The notes under the pieces were generated by a model that saw only the letters and a list, made by a program, of their open reading frames with translations, was not told the DNA's origin and made no database searches. Shown here piece by piece: positions 11,654-23,262 of a stretch of DNA of 64,000 nt. Each line of letters begins with the position of its first letter. Within the stretch, counting starts at the first letter, position 1. A program made the position numbers and the translations under genes. The DNA is from Camellia lanceoleosa. Taxonomy: Eukaryota > Streptophyta > Magnoliopsida > Ericales > Theaceae. Location: the NCBI GenBank assembly GCA_025200525.1, contig CM045761.1, forward strand, positions 206,605,870-206,669,869, in the 5' to 3' direction.

Positions 11654-14600
11654 CTCTCCCCCTCCCCCTTAAATAAGTTTGGTCCCTCAAACTTGTTTTA
11701 CCTTAAGACAGAAACAGATGCGGATATTGGCTTCGTATCATTGTTCAGTTCCGTTACATATATTTAATTTATTCCTCGGTTTGAATAGTTCACAGGGCAA
11801 TCCAAAATTCCCCACACCTATGTGAAAAATATCAACATGCAAAGCAAACTTCGTATCGTCTATTTCATAGAATCATGTAGCAGATAAGATAAGGCTATAA
11901 AAGTACATTATAGGACATACAAGGTATAAAATCTTCAGTGGGCAAGGTTTATAATCATAATATTTTCCTGTCAATATGTTTCATAGCGTTAATTCTCAGA
12001 TATTGAAATATGAAATATTCAGATACAGAAATATAATAATTATCGTTTCCTTAAGCGCATAATTTATATATTCTCATAGCATGTCTTAATTTCAATCACA
12101 ACAACAAAAACGTTCTCTACTATGTTCATAACCAGGTTGATTCAGCACGAATAGTTCTTATGCAATTCTCGTTAGAAAGTACATCAAACACAGATTTCAA
12201 AAATACCAGAGGGTTAAGCACGTAAAATGGAGCAGACAAAAATTTGCATAGATGGGTCGACGCGGCGGCCGTGAGCCTCAAGACGGCGGTGATCCTCAAG
12301 ACGTCCAAAGGCAGTCCAAAAGTTCCAAACAAAACCCCATTTTTGGTGAGCTTGTATAAGGCTCAAATTAGGTTCTTTAATTGCTAGATCATGGTCCAAA
12401 AATCATGTACAAAAACATTTCAAACACATATCAACTTGAGTGTGAATTACATCTTTAATTCCTTGCATTTCATGAGCATGAAATAAGCACTTAGAATCCC
12501 TACCATATTGTTCCCAAATATATATATATATATATAATCTTCCAAATTCATAATTGAGTTCAAACATGTAAAGATAAAGGATTGAACGAAAACCCTCTTC
12601 ATATAACTCAATTTGACTCCAAATCAATCTAATAACAACACATCTTTTCAATTCACTCAATACACACCATATATCAAAGAAAATCTTACTCATACCCAAG
12701 GAAGGACTTAATTCAAGTAAAATTCACATACCTTAAACTTTAAACTCTACAATCCCTCTCGATTTCCCCACCTTTCCTCTTGATGAATTTTCTTTCTTCC
12801 TTTCAAACCCTTCTTTTCTCTAATTTTTCTCTCAGGAGATATTTTGAGTAAGGCTTCTAAGTCAATTATGTATGGAGCATAAATATATATATATATAACT
12901 AAAGATGGATAAAGACAAAACTTAATCAGTTTAAGCATTATAAATTGAAATTTCACAGAAAATCATATTATAGCTTAAAAATCATACCGATCTCAAAGGT
13001 GAATTCAATTTCAGATTGTTAGGCTTCTAAGGCCCTCAATTTCTGATCCAAACACTGTAAGTATAACAGATATTTTTCTTATAAAACAGATACGCATCCT
13101 TAATCATAGGATTCACTTAATTAAACTTAAGTTCACATAAAATTTCACAACAGGCATTTGAAATGCACAGAATGTGGAACTGAAATTATACCAGAAACAC
13201 ATATGAGGGTCCGGTTATTACACTCTTCCCCCCTTAAATAAGTTTGGTCCCTCAAACTTGTTTTACCTTAAGACAGAAACAGATACGGATATTGGCCTCG
13301 TACCATTGTTCAGTTCCGTTACAGATATTTAATTTATTCCTCGGTTTGAATAGTTCACAGGGCAATCCAAAATTCTCCACACCTATGTCAAAAATATCAA
13401 CATGCAAAGCAAACTTCGTATCGTTTATTTCATAGAATCACGTAGCAGATAAGATAAGGCTATAAGAGTACATTACAGGACATACAAGGTATAAAATCTT
13501 CCGTGGGCAGGGTTTATAATCATAATATTTTCCTGTCAATAAGTTTCATAGCGTTAATTCTCAGATACTGAAATATGAAATATTCAGATACAGAAATATA
13601 ATAATTACCGTTTCCTTAAGCACATAATTCATATATTCTCATAGCATGTCTTAATTTCAATCACAACAACAAAAACGTTCTCTAATACGTTCATAACCAG
13701 GTTGATCCAGCACGAATAGTTCTTATGCAATTCTCGTTAGAAAGTACATCAAACACAGATTTCAAAAATACCAGAGGGTTAAGCATGTAAAACGGAACAG
13801 ACAAAAATTTGCAACATGGGCCGCATGTGTGAGCCTCGCACGTGTGGCAGTGATCCCCGCACGTACGGCGATTCTGTCCACTGCAGTTCAAAAGTTCCAA
13901 ACAAAACCCCATTTTTGGTGAGCTTGTCTAAGGCTCAAATTAGGTTCTTTAATTGCTAGATCATGGTCCAAAAATCATGTACAAAAACATTTCAAACACA
14001 TATCAACTTGAGTGTGAATTACATCTTTAATTCCTTGCATTTCATGAGCATGAAATAAGCACTTAGAATCCCTACCATATTGTTCCCAAATATATATATA
14101 TATATATATAATCTTCCAAATTCATAATTGAGTTCAAACATGTAAAGATAACGGATTGAATGAAAACCCTCTTCATATAACTCAATTTGACTCCAAATCA
14201 ATCTAATAACAACACATCTTTTTAATTCAATCAATACACACCATATACCAAAGAAAATCTTACTCATACCCAAGGAAGGACTTAATTCAAGTAAAATTCA
14301 CATACCTTAAACTTTAAACCCTACAATCCCTCTCAATTTCCCCACCTTTCCTCTTGATGACTTTCCTTTCCTCCTCTCAAACCCTTCTCTTCTCTAATTT
14401 TTCTCTTAGGAGATATTTTGAGTAAGGCTCCTAAGTCAATTATGTATGGAGCATAAATATATATATATATATATAACTAAAGATGAATAAAGACAAAACT
14501 TAATAAGTTTAAGCATTCTAAATTGAAATTTCACAGAAAATCATATTATAGCTTAAAAATCATACCAATCTCAAAGGTGAATTCAATTTCAGATTATTAG

Positions 14601-16402
14601 GCTTCTAAGGCCCTCAATTTCTAATCCAAACACTGTAATTATAACAGATATTTTTCTTATCAAACAGATACGCATCCTTAATCATAGGATTCACTTAATT
14701 AAACTTAAGTTCACATTAAATTTCACAATAGGCATTTGAAATGCATAGAATGTGGAACTGAAATTATACCATAAACACATATAGGGGTCGGGTTATTACA
14801 CTCTCTCCCTCCCCCTTAAATAAGTTTGGTCCCTCAAACTTGTTTTACCTTAAGACAGAAACAGATACGGATATTGGCCTCGTACCATGGTTCAGTTCCG
14901 TTACAGATATTTAATTTATTCCTCGGTTTGAATAGTTCACAGGGCAATCCAAAATTCCCCGCACCTATGTGAAAAATATCAACATGCAAAGCAAACTTCG
15001 TATCGTCTATTTCATAGAATCATGTAGCAGATAAGATAAGGCTATAAGAGTACATTACAGGACATACAAGGTATAAAATCTTCAGTGGGCAAGGTTTATA
15101 ATCATAATATTTTCTTGTCAATAAGTTTCATAGCATTAATTCTCAGATACTAAAATATGAAATATTCAGATACTGAAATATAATAATTACCGTTTCCTTA
15201 AGCGCATAATTCATATATTCTCATAGCATGTCTTAATTTCAATCACAACAACAAAAACGTTCTCTACTATGTTCATAACCAGGTTGATCCAACACGAATA
15301 GTTCTTATGCAATTCTCGTTAGAAAGTACATCAAACACAGATTTCAAAAATACCGAAGGGTTAAGCACGTAAAACGGAGCAGACGAAAATTGCGGCGTAT
15401 GGGACGCGGCCGGGCTGAGCTCGCCGTGACGGCAAGGCTTCCTGACGTCTGGCGATGATCCCGCAACGCGGCGATTATCGATCTTGATCCGAAAGTTCCA
15501 AAAGTTCCAAACAAAACCCCATTTTTGGTGAGCTTGTATAAGGCTCAAATTAGGTTCTTTAATTGCTAGATCATGGTCCAAAAATCGTGTACAAAAACAT
15601 TTCAAACACATATCAACTTGAGTGTGAATTACATCTTTAATTCCTTGCATTTCATGAGCATGAAATAAGCACTTAGAATCCCTACCATATTGTTCCCAAA
15701 TATATATATATAATCTTCCAAATTCATAATTGAGTTCAAACATGTAAAGATAAAGGATTGAATGAAAACCCTCTTCATATAACTCAATTTGACTCCAAAT
15801 CAATCTAATAACAACACATCTTTTCAATTCAATCAATACACACCACATATCAAAGAAAATCTTACTCATACCCAAGGAAGGACTTAATTCAAGTAAAATT
15901 CACATACCTTCAACTTTAAACCCTACAATCCCTCTCAATTTCCCCACCTTTCCTCTTAATGAATTTCCTTTCTTCCTTTCAAATCCTTCTCTTCTCTAAT
16001 TTTTCTCTCAGGAGATATTTTGAGTAAGGCTTCTAAGTCAATTATGTATGGAGCATAAATATATATATATATATATAACTAAAGATGGATAAAGACAAAA
16101 CTTAATCAGTTTAAGCATTCTAAATTGAAATTTCACAGAAAATCATATTATAGCTTAAAAATCATACCGATCTCAAAGGTGAATTCAATTTCAGATTATT
16201 AGGCTTCTAAGGCCCTCAATTTCTGATCCAAACACTGTAATTATAACAGATATTTTTCTTATCAAACAGATACGCATCCTTAATCATAGGATTCACTTAA
16301 TTAAACTTAAGTTCACATAAAATTTCACAATAGGCATTTGAAATGCACAGAATGTGGAACTGAAATTATACCAGAAACACATATGAGGGTCGGGTTATTA
16401 TA
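10601..16402 (-). repeat. tandem array of 1.57-1.60 kb units: partial LTR plus internal 3' end plus PPT
   Basis: Partial LTR copies lie at 10601-11653, 12181-13222, 13746-14800 and 15328-16402. Between them are near-identical internal segments at 11654-12180, 13223-13745 and 14801-15327. The marker GGTTATTA recurs at 11644, 13213, 14791 and 16393 (spacings 1569, 1578, 1602). The junction GAAAGT|ACATCAAACACAG is the same in all three rearranged units. Copies differ mainly in (TA)n lengths and in one GC-rich window of about 80-110 bp. Confidence 0.92.
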
Positions 16403-16407
16403 GGGAT

Positions 16408-17187
16408 GATAACACATATAGTTGAAAGGATAAATTTTTTAAGTCTGAGCGAACGGTATCTAGTATCAAGAATGTGGGTTTGAATGTCCGCCTGTGTGCG
16501 AGTTCACAACTTACTGCTATATGATTAAGTGACTGTTATGTAACACTATCTAAGGATGACCTCTGAGACCTCGACTTTTTAGGGTCTAACCCTAGAGGTC
16601 ACCCCTCTGTGATTAGGTCTTTTTTAATGTATATAATGGGAGGAGGGGGGGAAAAAGGCAAATTATATCTTGAGTCTCTATATTTTCGGTCTTGTGTCAT
16701 TTTAGTTATTGTAATTTTAGTTGACTTAATTTTAATTCTAAATTTATAAATTTATCTCAATTTGGTCCAATTGATTACAATTATATATATATATATATAT
16801 ATTATAAAAAATGAGCACATAAGTGACATGTTTTTATAAATAAAATTGTAAACTTGTTCAACTCAGTGAGTTAATCACAATTAGCTCATTAACAATTTTC
16901 CTTCAAAAACCCTAATCAAAGTTATTAATTTGACTAAATTAATACAAAATCTAAAATTAAATATCAAAATTGAACTAATTAAAAGTGCAGAGACCAAAAT
17001 GACATAAGAGTCAAAGGTCCTGTTTGATGCAAATGACTAATAGTGAAAGTATTAATAATCCGTAAAATTAATATAGTATTAGTTATCCAATTAAATTATT
17101 GAGATAAATTATTACGTCCATTGTTTGTTTTGCATTGAATAAATAGGATTAAAACCACATTTATCTTTTTTAATCTTACCTTCCATA
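16408..17187. other. AT-rich spacer with a probable fold-back repeat
   Basis: No gene. About 16655-17025 has loosely inverted ends: GTCTCTATATTTTCGGTC and TGTGTCATTTTAG on the left, GCAGAGACCAAAATGACATAA on the right. This resembles the larger fold-back element at 19947-20811. An (AT)n tract lies near 16780. Confidence 0.5.
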
Positions 17188-17192
17188 ATATT

Positions 17193-19634
17193 TGTCACGA
17201 CCCAAACCCGCCTCCATAGGTTTAGCATCATAACCGACCAGTAATCCTCAGATTACCAAAGGCCTCATGACATAATAGCATGTAACAAGGGGCTGCGAAA
17301 GCATCATGCAAAATACGAATAGTCCATTGAGCTGTACTGACATACATAGGGCAAATAGCTTAAAACTTCTTTATAACAAGATACAATATTTACGCACATA
17401 CCAAGTACATGCCAACAAACATCTTGACCAAACACAACATAGTATAAACATAGTCTAAAGTGTTTACAAAAACAGCCGTGAAACTTGACTTCAATCGGAA
17501 CCTCCTCGGGAGGCACAAGGGTTGGCTGACAAAACCGAGTATAGGCCATCAACTCTAGGCCTGATCACGTGCTTGCTCACCTACATACATAATATAAATA
17601 GTGAGCTAAAGCCTAGTGAATAATAACAGAGTAAAGATTTTACAGAATGATATCCATACAGAAACAAAGCCTTGTACATAATCGGTTATCATAACAAAGT
17701 AGATTCATAGGCATAGTTACGTTCGTATTCAAAACTTGTACATGCATCATTATAACACGTGACACATCCATTAGCATTACAAATCTGATGACCCATAAGG
17801 GCTGCCATAAAGGCTTTCTGATGACTCATGTGCACAGAGACATTTCTGATGACCCATAAAAGGACTTGATGACCCATAAAAGGACGCATATTATATGATG
17901 CTAAGAATGCCACGAATAATTTTCAGAATCTTGGACAATCATCCATTCGTTTAAAATATAGCATAGTATTTCAGAAAACTAATTACTTCGTATCATATTA
18001 TTCAGAAAAATACTTAATATTGAACATAACTTTACAAAGTTATTACTCACAAATAATTGGTCGCCCCAACTAGATGGCAAAATGGCACTTCACTTATCCT
18101 GAGGCGCGTAACCTACACGAACACATATACAAATACACACTTGAAACACACGCTCGAATTATACATTCTTAGTGTGTTTTTAGCTATTAACCTCATTATG
18201 GAGTCTTAATAATGGCCTAGGAATGCCTAGGATGAAATGAAGATGCAAAAATGTACTTGAAACACTTAGCCAAAATTTTGCTGAAACAGGGGTCTCGCTC
18301 GAGCATGGCTTCCTTCGCTCGAGCGTACATGTCAAATGTGATTGGTCGCTCTGGCGTAGACTTCTTCGCTCGAGCGATCTGAAAAAATGTGAAAAGTACT
18401 GGTTGTTGAAAATCTCTGCTCAATGCTTGCTCGAGCGTGAGACACAGGTCCTCGCTCGAACGCAAGTCTTGTCGCTCAAGCGTGCTTCTACACTTACAAA
18501 ATTCTGAGAGCTTGCAATTTCCGCTGGAGCCAGTCTTCTGTCGTTCGAGCGGAAGAATGAAAACAAACATGGTCGCTCGAGCATAGGATCCTTCGCTCAA
18601 GCGTGGAAGCAAAATTCTAGGTTTTCCAGATTTGCTCCCAAGCTTCAAAACATGATTCCAACTCTTCAAAACACACCTCTTGGGCCCCAAAACTTGAGAC
18701 AGCAAATCAAACTTATAAAACATGAAGAATTGAGGATCATTTCACAAAATTATGGCCCAAGAGTTTGTCAATTGTACAAAATTCAACTTAAACTTTATAA
18801 ATGTTTGAAGAACATAACATGCATGAATTTTTCTTGAATCCAACCTTTTCAAAACATGATCAAACTTGACAATCTAATGGAAAACATGATAAACTCTCAA
18901 AATGTAAGTGAGATGAATACATACATGAAAGAAATCTTTGAACTCATGCTCAATTTGTGAGAAAATGTACATGCATGCATAGTATGACCCAATTCTTTCC
19001 ACTTCTAGTGCAATTCCTATGTGAATTCATTTAATTCACTAATGATCTTGTAGAATCTAATTGAATTACTTAATTAAGAGTTTAGTCTCTTACCTAGAGG
19101 CTTCAATCTACAAAAATTGATGTTAAGGCTCTACAAATCTTCTTTAATTAACAACATTTCCTAGCACCTCCCTTAGTTTGAGCTCAATTCCTCAAGTCTT
19201 GAACCAATTCTCCCTTTTCTTGCTCTCTCACGTTTGGTGTTGAAGATGGAAGATAATAGAGTCAAAATATGTATTAGGTGTGAAACAATCTTGTAAAAGC
19301 CCACTCAATGGCACACTTGTAAATAACTTAAGCTAAACTAATTAACATTAGTTATTCTAATTTAATCATTCCAAATCGACGTTTAATTAAAATTACCATA
19401 AAATCTCATAAATCCTACTTAACACATAAATCAATTCAATTTATGAATCGGATGCCGATAGGGCCTTCAATTCGTAAACCGAAAGAAAAACATAAACAGA
19501 TTTTTCTATGTTGAACATATATAGACATAATTCATGCAACACACACATGCAATTTAATCCAAAATTTCACCCTAATTACCAATCAAGCATAATTAACCAC
19601 AGATTAACGTTAATCAGGGATCGGGGTTGTTACA
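17193..19634 (-). mobile_element. solo LTR, 2442 bp
   Basis: It begins TGTCACGACCCAAACCC and ends GGGATCGGGGTTGTTACA, with perfect 5-bp direct repeats ATATT at 17188-17192 and 19635-19639. By analogy with the element at 8767-16402 it reads on the minus strand (TGTAACAACCCCGATCC...GGGTCGTGACA). It shares GATGACCCATAAA words with that element. No internal region, PBS or PPT is present, as expected after recombination between two LTRs. ORFs within it are not considered genes. Confidence 0.9.
18290..18610. repeat. cluster of CGCTCGAGCG-like palindromic words
   Basis: About ten copies of CGCTCGAGCG or one-mismatch variants lie at irregular 20-60 bp spacing (near 18296, 18315, 18367, 18430, 18453, 18471, 18542, 18572, 18594). 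They form a GC-rich island in an otherwise AT-rich LTR. Confidence 0.8.
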
Positions 19635-19946
19635 ATATTTCTCTACAATCCTTACTTTATCAATATTTTTTCAAAAACTTTGCTCATGCTAGTGATTTTG
19701 AAAAAAAATATATAAATAAATAAAAGAAAAAAAATACAAAATACAAAGGCCAAACAATTGTTTTTCAGTTTTGTTTTTCAAAAAAGAAAAACTAATTTAA
19801 TAAAAATAAATATCAATAAAATATCTTTAAATTTTAAAAATTATTTTTAACCTCCCAAAAGATAAAATTATATAAAAATGATGAGTTTTAGAAAAAAATT
19901 TCTTAAACAAATTTATGAAAACCAAACCAAACATGGCCAAGATACA

Positions 19947-20811
19947 AAATTTTTAGGGTGAATTACACTAACAATCCCTATAGTTTGGGACTCGTGTCAC
20001 TTTGATCTTTAACTTTTCAATTATAACACATTTGATAATAAATTTTGAATCTTGTTCCAAATAAGGACAATTAAAGATACCATTACTCAATTTCAAGAGT
20101 AAAGTTGTCAATTTGATAAAATTTAAACTAATTTGAAAAAAATAAATGTCAAAAAAATATTTTTTAATTTTTAAAAATAATTTCTACACATCAAAGATAA
20201 AATTATGTAAAATTAATAAAACTTTTAGACATTTATTTATTTTACTAAATTAATTTTTATTATGTATTTGGATGATGATCATATAATGGGTGGTTGCTAG
20301 GCTTTTAATGTATAATCGATATATTTAATATATGAAATATTTTTAGTTTTGGATTTTTTGATTTAATGGAATGGTTTAATAATGATATCAAAGTTATTGC
20401 CATATTTGGCTTTTGGAAAAAATAGAAACTAATTTAATGAAAATAAAAACAGCCACCTATTACATGATCATCATCCAAACACATAATAAAATTAATTTGG
20501 TAAAAAATAAATAAATAAATATCAGAAAATTTTATCAATTTTACATAATTTTATATTTCATGGGTAAAAATAATTTTAAAATTTTAAAAATACTTTTTTG
20601 ACATTTATTTTTATCAAATCAGTTTATATTTTATCAAATTGATATTTTTTCCCTTCAAATTGAGCAATGGTATATTCAATTATCCTTATTTGGAACAAGA
20701 TTCAAAATTTAGGGTCAAATGTGTCACAATTGAAAAGTCAATGACTAAATGACATAAGGCCCAAATTATACGGACCATTAGTGTAATTCACTCAAATTTT
20801 TATAATTTACA
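19947..20811. repeat. large fold-back (inverted-repeat) element, about 865 bp
   Basis: The left arm begins GGGTGAATTACACTAAC (about 19957) and the right arm ends TTAGTGTAATTCACTC. TTCCAAATAAGGACAATT in the left arm pairs with AATTATCCTTATTTGGAA on the right. The pairing continues inward to TTTGGATGATGATCAT (about 20268) versus ATGATCATCATCCAAA (about 20464). Arms are roughly 85% matched by eye over about 160 bp at the ends. Non-coding; a MITE-like or fold-back transposon is likely. Confidence 0.8.
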
Positions 20812-20835
20812 AATCCAACAGAGAGAGAGAGAGAG

Positions 20836-21280
20836 AATAATCAGTGCGTTTGGTTTCAGTTTTCTGAATTCAGTTTTTTGAAAATTGAGTTTTTTGTTTT
20901 TCGTGTCTTTTTGTTTTTAGTGAATATTTTTAAAATTTTAAGTAATTTTTTTACTTTTTTAGATGTACCTTACTTAGATGTATCTAAATAGTAAATTATT
21001 TGTGAAAAAATATTTTAAAAAACTAATAAATACACAAAAATTTGAAAAATACACTGATTTTTTTTTTTTGTATTCTTGGTATTTAGTGAATTTTTTTAAA
21101 GATTTTTTTCAAAAAAATTATACTTTTTAAGTGTATTTATGTTAGGTATGTTTAAAATTTTTTTAAAAAAATGCTTAAAATATTTAAAAAATTCAGTGAA
21201 AAAAAAAAATACAAAAAATAAAAAAGTAAAATTTTTTGAAAAATGAATTCTGAAAACTGAAAACAAACAGAGTGAATATT
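20836..21280. mobile_element. MITE-like element with terminal inverted repeats
   Basis: The left end GCGTTTGGTTTCAGTTTTC matches the complement of the right end GAAAACTGAAAACAAACAG, separated by about 400 bp of T/A-rich sequence with no coding frame. A (GA)n tract lies just before it (20821-20836). End type suggests a hAT- or Mutator-derived MITE. The flanking duplication is imperfect. Confidence 0.6.
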
Positions 21281-22663
21281 ATTAGGCCCATGGAGAAAAA
21301 AAAATGTCTTTTCAATCCACAGTACTTAAAAAAAATAAAAATAATTATTAAAAAAGAGAATAATATTATTATGCCCATGGGAAAGAAAGAAAGAAGAAGA
21401 AAAAAAAAAAACTGTGTTTGGAAGGGTTTTGGAATCATAGTTCTACCCCTACATTCTAGTATGATGTTTGGTTTGAGTTTTGGAAAATTAATTTCACTCC
21501 TCCTTTTGAAAACTCGTTCTAGGCGGGCTTTTAAATTTTGAAATTTGGCCTACCGGACGTCCGGCAGGTTGACCTAAACAGTGAGATTTTATTTTATTTT
21601 TTTAAATTTTTGCAATTGGCACTTATATATATATATATATATGTATATTTTTAATAAAACAATATTTAAAATTTTTTATGAGCTTTTAATAGATTTTTGA
21701 GTTTTTGAGTTGTGTGTTTGATTATAAGCTGTAAGTTTTTGTATCAGATGTCATATGTCACATTAAAAATTTCTCACTCAATTCAAAACTCTTTTTAAAA
21801 CTCATTCATCAAACAAATTTTCTATATTCAAATAATAATTTCAAAACTCATAAATTCAAAACACAACTCCTATTCTGAATTATATTTAAAAAACTCTATT
21901 AAATGCTACTAAACTGTCTTCATTCTATTTCCTCAGCATGTGAACTTATGATTCCATCCCCTTCCCAGTGTTAATAATCCTACTTTTTTTTGTTTGATTA
22001 ATTATCCAACACATACATAATCCGGAACAAAAATAGAAAACAAAAGTACGATTATTAGGTCTAGCGATTAATAATTTCAATCCCATATTTTAATTATGTT
22101 AATCAAACATATCTTAAGTGTCAGGACTATCAATGTAATTTATCTAAAAAAAATTATATTATCCAATACAATTTGGCTTCAAAAGTTGGCATAAGTGGTC
22201 CCACCCTTAATAATCCTAAATAAGATTGTGTAAAATACCGTCTAATCCTCTAAAACAACACCGCTAACCATAGTTTAAACTTTAAAATTTATAATTAATA
22301 CATATATTTTTCAACCTATAACGAAATATCAAAGTAAAATAAGTGTAAAAGAAATTTAATATGTAAAATTTATTAAAAATTAGTAATTATATACATGAAA
22401 AATATTATGTAAAATTAACTTGTGATATATTATATAAAAAATATTATAGAAAATTAATTTGTGTTATATATTATGCAAACGTTTGATAATTAATTTAAAT
22501 ATTCTTCAATTCACCAAAAATTGCTCAAACTGCAATTTATCAATTTGCTATTCGATTTATAATTTTACTCTTAAACCACTGGAATCACACTGCACACCCC
22601 CATAATCCTAAACATCATTTAACAGTGAGAGACCACGACTCTATAATCCACAAATCATACAGC
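21281..22663. other. AT-rich intergenic region
   Basis: No recognisable gene. It contains poly-A/T-rich runs, an (AT)n tract near 21625 and the 12-bp palindrome CCGGACGTCCGG near 21556. Confidence 0.55.
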
Positions 22664-22813
22664 AGCCTTAACAGCAAAAATGCTAAAAATTTCAAAAATT
22701 CTATCAAAAATTATACCAAATATCTCACATGATTGTGTTAGTCCCACACTCATGTGAGACATTTGACAAAAATTTTATTAAAATTTTTAAAATCTCTAGC
22801 ATTGTTAGCCTTA
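22664..22813. mobile_element. short hairpin MITE-like element
   Basis: Direct repeats AGCCTTA at 22664-22670 and 22807-22813 flank a palindromic sequence. In it AATGCTAAAAATTT pairs with AAATCTCTAGCATT, and ATATCTCACATG pairs with CATGTGAGACAT around a short loop. Too small to encode protein. Confidence 0.6.
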
Positions 22814-23262
22814 GCAGCTATGCAATTCACTTTTCACGGAATCACGGGCAAGCACACAAAATTCACAGCTGGTCACAAGTCAGGACCAGGTAGCATAGGA
22901 GAAATGGGAAATGTACAAAAATAAAAAGAAGAGAACCAATAATGATGATAAAAACCCTTGGTTTAGCAATGAATAAATCAATTGTTATAGTATTGTAAGA
23001 ACAGATAGATTTAACATGTTCCATACTCATGGCTTCATTATCTGAACACGAAGAAAATATAAAATTAAATTAAATAAAAATTAAATTAACAAGAAAAAAA
23101 GTAGGGAAAGTGCAAATTTTGGGCAACAGGGGGTCACAATTCTAAATCTAAATTCTAAACGGATGCGAGGGTCAGGTGATGTGCACCAAGGCCTTGATGT
23201 GACCACATAAATCAGCGGAACTAAAGAACAAGTGATTTTCCTAACAAAATGGATGTCAACAT
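22814..23262 (-). other. 3' flank / probable 3' UTR of the URGT gene
   Basis: This lies downstream of the transporter stop codon. It is AT-rich without another gene; the exact polyadenylation site was not assigned. Confidence 0.5.

Larger units (their letters stand above)
8767..16402 (-). mobile_element. non-coding long-LTR retroelement with internally tandemised LTR/PPT units
   Basis: It starts TGTCACGCCCCG (8767) and ends ...GGTTATTATA (16402), flanked by GGGAC (8762-8766) and GGGAT (16403-16407), a probable 5-bp duplication with one change. On the minus strand the LTR begins TGTAATAACCCGACC and ends CGGGGCGTGACA. The segments following TTACA at 11654, 13223 and 14801 read, on the minus strand, as a purine tract running into TGTAATAACC, the arrangement of a PPT and LTR start. 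There is one complete LTR (8767-11653) and three further partial LTRs. No gag-pol was found. Ends of this kind resemble long-LTR chromoviruses (Tekay/Del type), but that is inference. Confidence 0.8.

Noticed and set aside
15273..15875. 200-residue minus-strand ORF
   Set aside because: It lies wholly in the tandem LTR units. The equivalent frames in other copies are broken at different places and no domain is visible.
18217..18723. 168-residue minus ORF
   Set aside because: Spans the CGCTCGAGCG cluster in the solo LTR; no recognisable domain.
17193..19634. DNA transposon with TGTCACGACC ... GGTTGTTACA ends
   Set aside because: The ends are inverted only over a few bases, the flanking duplication is 5 bp, and the related element at 8767-16402 has a PPT adjoining the same kind of end, so an LTR is the better reading.
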